Numbered from the stretch's first letter, positions 7,553 to 16,907 are shown. The stretch is 47,044 nt of DNA from Streptomyces sp. Isolate_45 (GCF_024721315.2 NZ_JANFAK020000057.1:1-47044); one strand, 5' to 3'. The notes: generated by a model not told the origin, from the letters alone. A program made the numbers and translations.

Positions 7553-8119
7553 GTGAACAAGAAGTTTGCGGCCGCGGTGTCCGGCGGTGCGGTACTGATG
7601 CTCGTCCTGTCCGGCTGCGGCGGCGACGGGAAAGACGACAGCAAGCAGAAGGCCGACGCCTGGGCGAAGAAGGTCTGTGACAAGTGGGAGCCCGAGCTCA
7701 CCAAGATCAAGACCACCAATGACGAGTTGAAGCGGGTGGCCACGCAGAGCAACAAGCCCGAGGAGGTCCAGCAGACCGACTCGGCGGCCTTCCAGTCGCT
7801 GTCCGACGCCTACAAGTCCATGGGCGGTGCGCTGACCGCGGCCGGCGAAGCGCCGGTCAAGGACGGCAAGGCGGCCCAGGACTCCGTGGTGAAGAGCTAC
7901 GACCAGATCTCCAAGAGCTACATCGAACTGAAGACGAAGATCGACGCGCTCGACGCGAAGGACCAGAGCAAGTTCGCGGAAGGTCTCCAGCAGGTGGCCG
8001 GCGGTCTGACCGAGGTCGCGGCCAACGAGACGGCGAGCAAGCAGAAGCTGGAGTCCACCGGGCTCAAGGTGATCTACGGTCAGAAGGGCTGCCAGGTCAC
8101 CACGCCCGCGACGGGCTGA
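7553..8119 (+). CDS. Small secreted lipoprotein of unknown function
   Basis: A 188-residue protein with a short signal peptide (MNKKFAAAV...) and a lipobox LSGC with the lipidated Cys at position 22, so it should be anchored on the outer face of the membrane. The mature part is Lys/Asp/Gln-rich and predicted helical, with Cys42 and a Cys near the C-terminus (GQKGCQV) that may pair. The GTG start has an upstream GAAGGGA ribosome binding site. A TATCTT at 7515-7520 could be its -10 box. It matches the small lipoprotein usually found after hppA in Streptomyces. I know of no function for it. Confidence 0.85.
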   Translation: MNKKFAAAVSGGAVLMLVLSGCGGDGKDDSKQKADAWAKKVCDKWEPELTKIKTTNDELKRVATQSNKPEEVQQTDSAAFQSLSDAYKSMGGALTAAGEAPVKDGKAAQDSVVKSYDQISKSYIELKTKIDALDAKDQSKFAEGLQQVAGGLTEVAANETASKQKLESTGLKVIYGQKGCQVTTPATG

Positions 8120-8248
8120 TCGCGGCGCGTCCGTCCCCCCGCCGCCCCCCGCGCGCGCCGATCGGCGCCCGGGGCGGCCGGAGTTCCCGCGTGGACCCGG
8201 CCGCCCTGCCGTGCGTCGGGGGTCGTTCGGTTTGCCGGCCCCAGCGGC

Positions 8249-8254
8249 CACAAT
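8249..8254 (+). promoter_or_regulatory. -10 box for leaderless methyltransferase mRNA
   Basis: CACAAT ends six bases before the GTG start at 8261. Transcription would therefore begin at or next to the start codon, and no ribosome binding site is present in the gap. This spacing is typical of leaderless actinobacterial genes. Confidence 0.55.
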
Positions 8255-8260
8255 GGACGC

Positions 8261-9778
8261 GTGAGTACCACCAGCCTTCCCTCGCCCGACAGCGCCGCCG
8301 AACTCCGCGCCGCCCTGCTCGCCGCCGGTTTCACCGCCGACGGGCTGCTCGACCTGCTCGGGGCCCCCGCCTACGCGGCGTTGGCCCGCAGTGAGACGGT
8401 GCCCGCCCTGCGGGCCACGCGCGGCGCCGGCGACACCCCACTCGCGAGCCTGGTCCGGCTCTTCCTCCTCCAGGGGGCCGTGCCGTACGTGCACGCCGCG
8501 GCCGCGCTGCCCGTCGAGGCCGCCCTCGCCGACGGCTGGTTGCGGCGCGAGGGGGACGAGGTGCACGCCACCGTCGACGTACGCCCGTACGGAGGCCCGG
8601 AGGGCGAGGACTGGTTCATCGTCTCGGACCTCGGCTGCGCCGTCGGCGGGGCCGGTGGGATCGGCAGTCGGGAGGAGGGCGTGGTCCTCGGCGTGGGCGG
8701 GGCGTCCACCACGCTGGCCGGAATCACCGTGCGGTTCCCCGTCGGCTCCGCCCTCGACCTCGGCACCGGATCCGGTATCCAGGCGCTGCACGCCGCCCAG
8801 CACGCGACCCGGGTCACCGCCACCGACGTCAACCCGCGCGCGCTGGAGTTCACCCGTTTGACGCTGGCTCTCTCCGGGGCGCCGGAGGCGGAACTGCTCG
8901 CGGGGTCGCTCTTCGAGCCCGTCGGGGACGCCACGTACGACCTCATCGTGTCGAACCCGCCGTTCGTGATCTCCCCCGGCGCCCGGCTGACCTACCGCGA
9001 CGGCGGCATGAGCGGCGACGACCTGTGCCGGACGCTGGTCCAGGAGGCGGGCGCGCACCTGAACCCGGGCGGGTACGCCCAGTTCCTCGGCAATTGGCAG
9101 CACGTGGACGGTGAGGACTGGCACGACCGGCTCCGCTCGTGGGTGCCGCGCGGCTGCGACGCCTGGATCGTGCAGCGTGACGTGCAGGACGTGACGCAGT
9201 ACGCGGAGCTGTGGCTCCGCGACGCGGGCGACCACCGCACCGACCCGGCCGAGTACACCCGCCGGTACGAGGACTGGCTGGACGAGTTCGAGGCGAGCGG
9301 GACCAAGGCCGTCGGATTCGGCTGGATCACCCTGCGCCGCACCGACGCGACGGAGCCCTCGATCGTGGTCGAGGAGTGGCCGCACTCGGTCGAGCAGCCG
9401 CTCGGCGAGGCCGTACTGGCCCACTTCGCCCGGCAGGACTACCTGCGCGAACACGACGACGCGGCGCTGCTGGCCGGGTATTTCCGGTTGACCGCCGAGG
9501 TGGTCCAGGAGCAGGTCGGCGCGCCCGGGGCGGAGGACCCGGAGCACGTGGTGCTGCGGCAGAACCGCGGGATGCGGCGGGCCACCAAGGTCGACACGGT
9601 CGGGGCGGGCTTCGCCGGAGTGTGTGACGGCTCACTCAGCGCGGGGCGGATCCTCGACGCGATCGCCCAGCTGATGGAAGAGGATCCGGTCGTCCTGCGG
9701 GACCGGACCCCGGAGGCCATTCGGCTGCTGGTGGAGCAGGGCTTCCTGGAGCCCCTGCCGGGCGGCAACCCCTCCTAG
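8261..9778 (+). CDS. Class I SAM-dependent methyltransferase (NPPF type)
   Basis: A 505-residue protein. The central Rossmann domain has motif I LDLGTGSG (165-172), an acidic ATDVNPRALEF strand, and NPPF (232-235), the signature of N-methyltransferases acting on amide or exocyclic amino groups of protein, RNA or DNA. The N-terminal 150 residues and C-terminal 150 residues flank this core; the C-terminal part looks like a winged-helix or DNA/RNA-binding extension. Homologues occupy the same place between the lipoprotein and topA in Streptomyces. The substrate is unknown; PrmC-like protein methylation or rRNA methylation are both possible. The GTG start sits six bases after a CACAAT box. Confidence 0.88.
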   Translation: MSTTSLPSPDSAAELRAALLAAGFTADGLLDLLGAPAYAALARSETVPALRATRGAGDTPLASLVRLFLLQGAVPYVHAAAALPVEAALADGWLRREGDEVHATVDVRPYGGPEGEDWFIVSDLGCAVGGAGGIGSREEGVVLGVGGASTTLAGITVRFPVGSALDLGTGSGIQALHAAQHATRVTATDVNPRALEFTRLTLALSGAPEAELLAGSLFEPVGDATYDLIVSNPPFVISPGARLTYRDGGMSGDDLCRTLVQEAGAHLNPGGYAQFLGNWQHVDGEDWHDRLRSWVPRGCDAWIVQRDVQDVTQYAELWLRDAGDHRTDPAEYTRRYEDWLDEFEASGTKAVGFGWITLRRTDATEPSIVVEEWPHSVEQPLGEAVLAHFARQDYLREHDDAALLAGYFRLTAEVVQEQVGAPGAEDPEHVVLRQNRGMRRATKVDTVGAGFAGVCDGSLSAGRILDAIAQLMEEDPVVLRDRTPEAIRLLVEQGFLEPLPGGNPS

Positions 9779-9896
9779 GGCCCGTCGTCAAGGCCTGTCG
9801 TCGGCCTCCCGAGGTCCTCGGAAGTCCTTCCCGTACCCGTGATGTAACCCGGGGTTCGCCCGCCGTATCCCCACGGCCGGCAGGCTCCGGGGCAGC

Positions 9897-9914
9897 GGGA
9901 TCCGGGGGGATCCC
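9897..9914. repeat. Inverted repeat in leader of small membrane gene
   Basis: GGGATCC (9897-9903) and GGATCCC (9908-9914) flank a GGGG loop, 30 bases before the next ATG. It may be a leader hairpin or terminator remnant of the methyltransferase gene. Confidence 0.35.
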
Positions 9915-9943
9915 CGAGCGGCCCAGGGGTAAAGGGGAACGGC

Positions 9944-10141
9944 ATGGAACGCGGTCCGGCGATCTTCGCGGCAGCCGTGTTCCTGCTGTTCGGAGCCGCT
10001 CTGCTGGTCTGGACGGGGGCGCGCGCCCTGCACCGCGCGCCGGTGGCCGAAGGCGTGCGCCCCGTCCTGGCCGTACCGCTGGCCGTCCTGGCCGGCGCGG
10101 GCTCCCTGGCCCTCGGGGTTTGGTGTCTCCAGCGCTTCTGA
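9944..10141 (+). CDS. Small two-helix membrane protein
   Basis: A 65-residue protein with two hydrophobic segments, about 6-26 and 41-60, joined by a short polar loop (RALHRAPVAEGVRP). It starts with ATG after a good AAAGGGG ribosome binding site at 9931-9937. It has no recognised family signature. Its position before topA and its clear ribosome binding site support it as a real gene. Function unknown. Confidence 0.7.
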   Translation: MERGPAIFAAAVFLLFGAALLVWTGARALHRAPVAEGVRPVLAVPLAVLAGAGSLALGVWCLQRF

Positions 10142-10325
10142 GGCGGGCCCGGCGATGATCTCCGTACGGGGGTGAAACCCGACGTCGAGACGGGTGTGGA
10201 GGCGGGGCCAGACGGCTCTGCGGCCACTCCGGCCGGTGACCGGAAGGGGCCCGGCGCGGCATCCGGGCGGCAGAAACCGCACTTGTCGGGTTACCGTTCG
10301 AGTGGCCGTTGCGGGCTTGTGCCGT

Positions 10326-10350
10326 TTGACACGGGGGCGGGTTGTACCGT
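10326..10350 (+). promoter_or_regulatory. Candidate topA promoter elements
   Basis: TTGACA (10326-10331) is a perfect -35 hexamer and TACCGT (10345-10350) a reasonable -10, but they are only 13 bases apart. They may belong to different promoters or be coincidental. They lie 58-82 bases before the TTG start. Confidence 0.3.
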
Positions 10351-10407
10351 CACACTCCGCAGCGTCGCCGTACTGCGACCGAGTGCCGACCGGAGAGAAG
10401 AGCCAAG

Positions 10408-13245
10408 TTGTCCCCGACTAGCGAGACCGCAAAGGGCGGCCGCCGACTCGTCATCGTCGAGTCCCCTGCCAAGGCGAAGACGATCAAGGGCTACCTCGGC
10501 CCGGGATACGTCGTCGAGGCGAGCGTCGGGCACATTCGCGACCTCCCCAGCGGCGCGGCCGAGGTTCCCGACAAGTACACCGGTGAGGTGCGCCGCCTCG
10601 GTGTGGACGTCGAACACGACTTCCAGCCGATCTACGTCGTCAACGCGGACAAGAAGGCGCAGGTCCGCAAGCTCAAGGACCTGCTGGCCGAGTCCGACGA
10701 ACTCTTCCTCGCCACCGATGAGGACCGCGAGGGCGAAGCCATCGCGTGGCACCTGCAAGAGGTGCTCAAGCCCAAGGTCCCCGTCCACCGGATGGTCTTC
10801 CACGAGATCACCAAGGACGCGATCCGCGACGCCGTCGCCAACCCGCGCGAGCTCAACCAGCGCATGGTCGACGCCCAGGAGACCCGCCGCATCCTCGACC
10901 GCCTCTACGGCTACGAGGTCTCGCCGGTCCTGTGGAAGAAGGTCATGCCGAAGCTGTCGGCGGGCCGCGTCCAGTCCGTCGCCACGCGCATGGTCGTCGA
11001 GAAGGAACGCGAGCGCATCGCCTTCCGCTCCGCGGAGTACTGGGACCTGACCGGTACCTTCGCCACCGGCCGCGCCGGTGACGCCTCCGACCCCTCCACG
11101 CTGGTCGCCCGCCTGAACACGGTCGACGGCAAGCGCGTCGCCCAGGGCCGCGACTTCGGCTCGACCGGGCAGCTCAAGAGCGAGGTCCTGCACCTCGACG
11201 AGGCGAACGCCCGGGCGCTCGCCGCCGCGCTGGAGCAGACGTCGTTCGCGGTGCGGTCGGTCGACTCCAAGCCCTACCGCCGCTCCCCGTACGCCCCCTT
11301 CCGCACGACGACGCTCCAGCAGGAGGCCTCGCGCAAGCTGGGCTTCGGTGCGAAGGCGACCATGCAGGTGGCCCAGAAGCTGTACGAGAACGGCTTCATC
11401 ACCTACATGCGTACGGACTCCACGACGCTCTCGGACACGGCGGTGAACGCGGCCCGGGCGCAGGTGACCCAGTTGTACGGGGCCGACTACCTGCCGGAGA
11501 AGCCGCGCGTCTACGCCGGCAAGGTCAAGAACGCGCAGGAGGCGCACGAGGCGATCCGACCCTCGGGTGATCGTTTCCGCACCCCGGCCGAGACCGGTCT
11601 GAGCGGCGACCAGTTCCGCCTGTACGAGCTCATCTGGAAGCGGACCGTCGCCTCCCAGATGAAGGACGCGACCGGCAACTCGGTGACCGTGAAGATCGGC
11701 GGCGCCGCGTCGGACGGCCGGGACGCCGAGTTCAGCGCCTCCGGCAAGACGATCACCTTCCACGGCTTCATGAAGGCCTACGTCGAAGGCGCCGACGACC
11801 CGAACGCCGAGCTCGACGACCGTGAGAAGCGGCTGCCGCAGGTCGCCGAGGGCGACGCGCTGTCGGCCGAGGAGATCACCGTCGACGGCCACTCGACCAA
11901 GCCGCCGGCCCGCTACACCGAGGCCTCGCTGGTCAAGGAGCTCGAAGAGCGGGAGATCGGCCGACCGTCGACGTACGCGTCGATCATCGGCACGATCCTC
12001 GACCGCGGCTACGTCTTCAAGAAGGGCACGGCCCTCGTGCCGTCCTTCCTGTCGTTCGCCGTGGTGAACCTCCTGGAGACGCACTTCGGGCGGCTCGTCG
12101 ACTACGACTTCACCGCGAAGATGGAGGACGACCTCGACCGCATCGCGCGCGGCGAGGCCCAGTCCGTGCCGTGGCTCAAGCGCTTCTACTTCGGTTCCGA
12201 GGACGCCTCCGAGGTCGTCCCCGCCAACGGAGACCACCTCGGTGGCCTGAAGGAGCTGGTCACGGACCTGGGCGCGATCGACGCCCGGGAGATCTCCTCC
12301 TTCCCCGTCGGCGACGACATCGTGCTGCGCGTCGGCCGCTACGGGCCGTACGTGGAGCGCGGCGAGAAGGACGCCGAGGGCCACCAGCGGGCCGACGTGC
12401 CCGACGACATGGCTCCCGACGAGCTGACGGTCGAGTACGCGGAGGAACTGTTCGCGAAGCCGAGCGGTGAATTCGAACTCGGCGCCGACCCGGTGAGCGG
12501 GAACCAGATCGTCGCGAAGGACGGTCGCTACGGGCCGTACGTCACCGAGATCCTCCCCGAGGGCACCCCGAAGACGGGCAAGAACGCGGTGAAGCCGCGG
12601 ACGGCCTCCCTCTTCCAGTCGATGTCCCTGGACACCGTCACCCTCGACGACGCGCTCAAGCTGATGTCGCTGCCGCGCGTGGTCGGCGTGGACGCGGAGG
12701 GCGTCGAGATCACCGCCCAGAACGGCCGCTACGGCCCGTACCTGAAGAAGGGCACGGACTCGCGGTCCCTGGAGACCGAGGACCAGCTCTTCGCGATCAC
12801 CCTCGACGAGGCCCTCGCCATCTACGCGCAGCCCAAGCAGCGCGGGCGGGCCGCGGCCAAGCCCCCGCTCAAGGAGCTCGGCACCGACCCGGTCAGCGAG
12901 AAGCCGGTCGTCGTCAAGGACGGCCGCTTCGGTCCGTACGTGACGGACGGCGAGACCAACGCGACGCTGCGCCGCGACGACGACGTCGAGACGATCACGC
13001 CCGAGCGGGGCTACGAGCTGCTCGCGGAGAAGCGGGCCAAGGGTCCGGCGAAGAAGACCGCGAAGAAGGCCCCCGCCAAGAAGGCGACGGCCAAGAAGGC
13101 CCCGGCGAAGAAGGCGACGGCCACCAAGACCGCCGCCGCCAAGAAGACGACGGCGGCCAAGAAGACGACCACCGCCACGAAGACGGCCGCGGCGAAGAAG
13201 ACGACGGCCAAGAAGACGGCGGCCGTTCCGGCGTCGGAGGCGTAG
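10408..13245 (+). CDS. topA: DNA topoisomerase I
   Basis: A 945-residue type IA topoisomerase that relaxes negative supercoils by single-strand cleavage. The Toprim domain starts at once (RRLVIVESPAKAKTIKGYLG, with ATDEDREGE further on). The active-site Tyr is residue 333 in FITYMRTDST. Three or more C-terminal repeats of the GRYGPYV type follow, and the last 70 or so residues form a Lys/Ala-rich tail (AKKAPAKK repeats) typical of actinobacterial TopA and thought to aid processive DNA binding. I chose the TTG start (SPTSETAKGG) because it follows GGAGAGAAG at a proper distance and matches the S. coelicolor protein start as I remember it. The gene ends in a strong hairpin. Confidence 0.97.
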   Translation: MSPTSETAKGGRRLVIVESPAKAKTIKGYLGPGYVVEASVGHIRDLPSGAAEVPDKYTGEVRRLGVDVEHDFQPIYVVNADKKAQVRKLKDLLAESDELFLATDEDREGEAIAWHLQEVLKPKVPVHRMVFHEITKDAIRDAVANPRELNQRMVDAQETRRILDRLYGYEVSPVLWKKVMPKLSAGRVQSVATRMVVEKERERIAFRSAEYWDLTGTFATGRAGDASDPSTLVARLNTVDGKRVAQGRDFGSTGQLKSEVLHLDEANARALAAALEQTSFAVRSVDSKPYRRSPYAPFRTTTLQQEASRKLGFGAKATMQVAQKLYENGFITYMRTDSTTLSDTAVNAARAQVTQLYGADYLPEKPRVYAGKVKNAQEAHEAIRPSGDRFRTPAETGLSGDQFRLYELIWKRTVASQMKDATGNSVTVKIGGAASDGRDAEFSASGKTITFHGFMKAYVEGADDPNAELDDREKRLPQVAEGDALSAEEITVDGHSTKPPARYTEASLVKELEEREIGRPSTYASIIGTILDRGYVFKKGTALVPSFLSFAVVNLLETHFGRLVDYDFTAKMEDDLDRIARGEAQSVPWLKRFYFGSEDASEVVPANGDHLGGLKELVTDLGAIDAREISSFPVGDDIVLRVGRYGPYVERGEKDAEGHQRADVPDDMAPDELTVEYAEELFAKPSGEFELGADPVSGNQIVAKDGRYGPYVTEILPEGTPKTGKNAVKPRTASLFQSMSLDTVTLDDALKLMSLPRVVGVDAEGVEITAQNGRYGPYLKKGTDSRSLETEDQLFAITLDEALAIYAQPKQRGRAAAKPPLKELGTDPVSEKPVVVKDGRFGPYVTDGETNATLRRDDDVETITPERGYELLAEKRAKGPAKKTAKKAPAKKATAKKAPAKKATATKTAAAKKTTAAKKTTTATKTAAAKKTTAKKTAAVPASEA

Positions 13246-13273
13246 CGGCCGACAGGTCGATCCGTTCGTTCCT

Positions 13274-13310
13274 CCCGAGGGCCCCGCGCGATCCGCGCGG
13301 GGCCCTCGGG
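13274..13310. terminator. Perfect 17-bp hairpin terminator after topA
   Basis: CCCGAGGGCCCCGCGCG (13274-13290) and its exact complement (13294-13310) surround a 3-base loop. It lies 28 bases after topA and 98 before tmk. It would terminate transcription on either strand. Confidence 0.85.
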
Positions 13311-13396
13311 CGTGCCGCACCCGGGCGCGGCACGAGTGGGTGCGGGGTCACACCGGGCCCTGTCCACAGCCCAACGCAACCGCCAGGGACAGCGGA

Positions 13397-13402
13397 TAGG
13401 CT
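13397..13402 (+). promoter_or_regulatory. -10 box for leaderless tmk mRNA
   Basis: TAGGCT ends six bases before the ATG at 13409, with no ribosome binding site between. This indicates a leaderless transcript. Confidence 0.55.
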
Positions 13403-13408
13403 GGGCGG

Positions 13409-16400
13409 ATGACGCGAGCCGAGCAGCCAACGGTCGTGACCGACTCCGAGAACCCCACCTACGACGAAGCCCTGGCCGCGGACTCCCGCGAGCGAGCGGT
13501 GCGCGCGCTGCTGCGCACCCCCAGACTCCGCCGACTGTGGAGCGCGCAGCTGGTGAGCGGCATCGGCGATGCCCTCGCCCTGCTCGTCCTGGTGTTGCTG
13601 ACGCTCCAGGCCGCCGTCGACGCGGCCCCGGGAGGCGTGTTCGGTGACGGCTACCGGGGCGCGGCCTTCGCCGTCGCCGCCGTCTTCGGCGTGCGGATCC
13701 TCGCCACCGTGCTGTTCGGAGCGGTACTGCTCGGCCCGCTGGCCAAGCTCACCGCCCCCGGGGGCAAGCTGGACCGGCGCTGGACGATGGTCGGGGCCGA
13801 CGGGCTGCGCATCGGGCTGTTCGTCGTCGCCCCGCTCTGGCTCGACTGGATCCCCGGGCAGGCCACGACCGCGCTGCTCGCCACCGTCTTCGTCTCCGGC
13901 GCCGCCGAGCGCGTGTGGACGCTGGCCAAGGAGAGCGCCGCGCCCGCGCTGCTGCCGGAGCCGCCGCCCGAGGGGGCGACCGTACGTCCGCTCCCGGACC
14001 ACCTCGACGCCCTGCGGCGCCTGACGCTGCGTACGGCCTTCGCGGCGATGCCCGTCGCCGCCGGCGCGCTGCTCGCCGCCACCCTCGTCGGGCGGGCCCT
14101 GGGCCTGGGCGTGGACTGGTTCGCGGCGAACCAGGCGGCGCTCGGCTCGTACGTGGCGGCCGGCCTGTTCGCCGCGTCCGTCTCGCTGCTGCTGCCGCTG
14201 GCACTGCCCTCGACGAAGACCCCGAGGCCGCGTTCCCCGCTGGAGGGCCTGCGGGCCCCCAAGGCGGGCGACCAGCGCGAGAAGGGGCGTACGGGAAACC
14301 TCCGGCTGTTCGTCCTGACCTGCGCGGCCGTCGCCGGAGCGGTGGCCTGCGCCGCATCCGTCGCCGTACTGCAGGCCTTCGACCTGGGCGGCGGCCCCGC
14401 CGCGTACGCCCTGCTGGTCCTCGCCCTCGTCGGCGGCACCGCCCTCGGCATCCGCGCCACCCAGGCCGGCAAGGTACTGCCCACCCTGTCGCGGCGCCGC
14501 CTGCTGGCCCTGGCCACCGGGGTGACCGGCCTCGCGCTGCTGCTCACCGGGCTCGTCCCGGACACCGCCACCGTGCTGTTCCTTGCCCTTCTCGCCGGTA
14601 CCGCCGCGGGCGTCGCCGCCAACACCGGGCACACCCTGCTGGACCAGGAGACCGAGGAGTTCCGCCGGGCCCGGGTCACCGAGCACCTCCAGGCCGTGGT
14701 CCGGGTCGCGGTGGCGTTGGGCGCGGTCGCGGCCCCGCTGCTCGCCGCCGCGATCGGACCGCACCGGCTGGTCGGCGGCGAGGACGTGTTCTCGCACGGC
14801 GGCGCCGCCTTCACGCTGATGCTCGTCGGCGCGCTGCTGCTGCCCGTCGCCGTGGTGGTCCTCACCAAGGCCGACGACCGCGGCGGAGTACCGCTGCGCC
14901 GCGACCTGCGCGAGGCGCTGCGCGGCGGGGACCCGGTCCAGGCTCCTTCCACGACCGGGTTCTTCATCGCCCTCGAAGGTGGTGACGGCGCCGGCAAGTC
15001 CACCCAGGCGGAGGCCCTCGCCGACTGGATACGGGGCAAGGGCCACGAGGTCGTCGTGACCCGCGAGCCGGGAGCCACGCCGGTCGGCAAGCGGCTCCGC
15101 TCGATCCTGCTCGACGTGTCCTCGGCCGGGCTGTCGAACCGCGCCGAGGCGCTGATGTACGCCGCCGACCGCGCCGAGCACGTGGACACGGTCGTCCGGC
15201 CGGCGCTGGAGCGCGGCGCCGTGGTCATCTCCGACCGCTACATCGACTCCTCCGTGGCCTACCAGGGCGCGGGCCGCGACCTCGCCCCGACCGAGATCGC
15301 CCGGATCTCCCGCTGGGCCACCGGCGGACTCGTCCCGAACCTGACCGTCCTGCTCGACGTGTCCCCGGAGACCGCCCGGGAGCGCTTCACCGAGGCGCCC
15401 GACCGGCTGGAATCGGAGCCCGCGGCGTTCCACCAGCGGGTGCGCGCCGGATTCCTGACGCTCGCCGCCGCCGACCCCGGTCGCTACCTGGTCGTCGACG
15501 CGGGTCAGGACCCGGGTTCGGTGACCACCGTCGTACGGCACCGCCTGGACCGGATGCTGCCCCTGTCCGAGGCCGAGGTGGCGGCGCAGATCGAGGCGCG
15601 CCGGCTCGCCGAGGAGGAGGCCCGGCGCAAGGCGGAGGCGGAGGCCGCCCGCAAGGCCGAGGAGGCCCGGCTGAAGGCCGAGGAAGAGGCCCGGCTGGCC
15701 CGCGAGGCCGAGGAGGCCCGGATCAGGGCCGAGGCGGAGGCCGCCCGCAAGGCGGAGGAGGAGCGGCTGCGCGCCGAGGAGGAGGCCCGGGCCCGGGCCG
15801 AGGCCGAACGGCTGCGCGCCGAGGCCGAGGCGAAGGCCCGCGCCGCCGAGCAGGAGCGGATCCGGCTCGAGGAGGCGGAGGAGGCCCGGCTGCGTGCCGA
15901 GGCCGAGGCGCGGAGGCTGGAGAAGCAGCGGCGCGCCGAGGAGGCCCTGCTGAAGGCGGAGGAGGCGCGCCGGGAGGCGGAGGCCTCGGCGGCCGCCGCC
16001 GCGGCGGCGTCCGCATCCGCATCCGCATCCGCATCGGCTTCGGCCGCTTCGGCTCCGGCGCCCGGTCCCAAGGTCGGCATGCGGAAGGACCCCCTGCCGG
16101 ACGAGGCGGTCACCGTCGAGACCCCCGTGGTCAGGCGGGTCGTCCAGCCGGACGACGTGACGCAGACGGTTCCGGTGCCGAAGGTCGATCCGGCGCGGGG
16201 TGCGGCGGGCTCGGCGGGTGCGACGGACGAGACGGCGGTGCTGCCGGCCGTACGCCCCGACGGGACCGGTGGTCCGGGTGATTCGGGTGTTTCCGGTTCC
16301 TCGGGTGCTGCTGGTTCCTCGGGTGCTTCCGGTGCTTCCGGTGCTTCCGGGGCTGCGGGCCGGCGGGCGACGCCGCCCGCGCCGGCCGCCGGCTCCGGCG

Positions 16401-16672
16401 GCAGGAGCGGTTCCGCGTCGCGGCCCACGGCCCGCCGGTCGGAGGAGAACCCGACGGACCGGGTTCCGCCCGGCATCTTCCGGGACGCCGATAACGACGT
16501 GACCCGCGAGCTCCCCGTCGTCGGGGACGACGGGAGGCCGCGCCGCGAGCGCTCCGACTGGGCCGAGGAAACCCCGATGGACGACCTGCCGACCCTGGCG
16601 GACGAACTGCTGGGGTCGCACCGGGACGACGACGGCGACGACGAGGGCCGCCGTCCGCGCCGCAGGCGCTGA
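13409..16672 (+). CDS. tmk: MFS-like membrane domain fused to thymidylate kinase
   Basis: A 1087-residue fusion. Residues about 40-490 form a multi-helix MFS-like membrane domain. Residues about 516-715 are a complete thymidylate kinase, which makes dTDP from dTMP: P-loop GGDGAGKST (524-532), TREPG (551-555) and SDRYIDSS (608-615). Residues about 720-865 are an Ala/Glu/Arg-rich coiled coil. After this come a (Ser-Ala) tract encoded by a GCATCC repeat and a low-complexity acidic tail ending in RRPRRRR. Ordinary Tmk proteins are about 210 residues. The fusion is known from Streptomyces, so it is not an assembly error. It sits between topA and holB as usual. The start follows a leaderless-type -10 box. 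Confidence 0.93.
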   Translation: MTRAEQPTVVTDSENPTYDEALAADSRERAVRALLRTPRLRRLWSAQLVSGIGDALALLVLVLLTLQAAVDAAPGGVFGDGYRGAAFAVAAVFGVRILATVLFGAVLLGPLAKLTAPGGKLDRRWTMVGADGLRIGLFVVAPLWLDWIPGQATTALLATVFVSGAAERVWTLAKESAAPALLPEPPPEGATVRPLPDHLDALRRLTLRTAFAAMPVAAGALLAATLVGRALGLGVDWFAANQAALGSYVAAGLFAASVSLLLPLALPSTKTPRPRSPLEGLRAPKAGDQREKGRTGNLRLFVLTCAAVAGAVACAASVAVLQAFDLGGGPAAYALLVLALVGGTALGIRATQAGKVLPTLSRRRLLALATGVTGLALLLTGLVPDTATVLFLALLAGTAAGVAANTGHTLLDQETEEFRRARVTEHLQAVVRVAVALGAVAAPLLAAAIGPHRLVGGEDVFSHGGAAFTLMLVGALLLPVAVVVLTKADDRGGVPLRRDLREALRGGDPVQAPSTTGFFIALEGGDGAGKSTQAEALADWIRGKGHEVVVTREPGATPVGKRLRSILLDVSSAGLSNRAEALMYAADRAEHVDTVVRPALERGAVVISDRYIDSSVAYQGAGRDLAPTEIARISRWATGGLVPNLTVLLDVSPETARERFTEAPDRLESEPAAFHQRVRAGFLTLAAADPGRYLVVDAGQDPGSVTTVVRHRLDRMLPLSEAEVAAQIEARRLAEEEARRKAEAEAARKAEEARLKAEEEARLAREAEEARIRAEAEAARKAEEERLRAEEEARARAEAERLRAEAEAKARAAEQERIRLEEAEEARLRAEAEARRLEKQRRAEEALLKAEEARREAEASAAAAAAASASASASASASAASAPAPGPKVGMRKDPLPDEAVTVETPVVRRVVQPDDVTQTVPVPKVDPARGAAGSAGATDETAVLPAVRPDGTGGPGDSGVSGSSGAAGSSGASGASGASGAAGRRATPPAPAAGSGGRSGSASRPTARRSEENPTDRVPPGIFRDADNDVTRELPVVGDDGRPRRERSDWAEETPMDDLPTLADELLGSHRDDDGDDEGRRPRRRR
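16010..16036 (+). repeat. TCCGCA microsatellite inside tmk
   Basis: Four consecutive TCCGCA units code for a run of Ser-Ala dipeptides between the coiled coil and the disordered tail. A further run of TCCGGTGCT-like triplet repeats lies near 16318-16352 and codes for Ser-Gly-Ala repeats. Confidence 0.8.
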
Positions 16673-16692
16673 CCGAGCGGCCGGAATTGTCG

Positions 16693-16709
16693 GTGGCGCG
16701 CGCCACAAT
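16693..16709 (+). promoter_or_regulatory. Palindrome overlapping a -10 box upstream of holB
   Basis: A perfect 14-base palindrome GTGGCGCGCGCCAC (16693-16706) overlaps CACAAT (16704-16709), a plausible -10 element. Transcription would start near 16716 and leave a long leader of about 235 bases before holB. The palindrome could be an operator. Confidence 0.4.
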
Positions 16710-16805
16710 GGGAACGGCACGCGCGCGGCCACCGGCGGCCGGACATGGCCGTCAGCGGCGACGGGCGGCTGCCCGGTCATCGGGTGGGCGGGCGGCTCAT
16801 CGGGC

Positions 16806-16907
16806 GGGCGGCCGATGGGGCCGTACGGCCGACGGATTCGTACGGCCGACGGAACGGTGTGGCCGACGGAACGGTGCGGCCGACGGATCGGTGCGGCCGA
16901 TGGAGTC
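16806..16907 (+). repeat. 17-bp tandem repeat, six copies, in holB leader
   Basis: Five copies of a 17-base unit resembling GTGCGGCCGACGGAACG run from 16823 to 16907, preceded by a more divergent copy from 16806. The unit length is not a multiple of three, and no ribosome binding site or start favours reading through it, so I treat it as non-coding leader. Confidence 0.9.

Noticed and set aside
8155..8168. Palindrome GCGCCGATCGGCGC after the lipoprotein gene
   Set aside because: Short self-complementary GC strings are common at this base composition; there is no U tract or other support for a function.
16806..16907. CRISPR array
   Set aside because: The 17-base units follow each other directly with no spacers.
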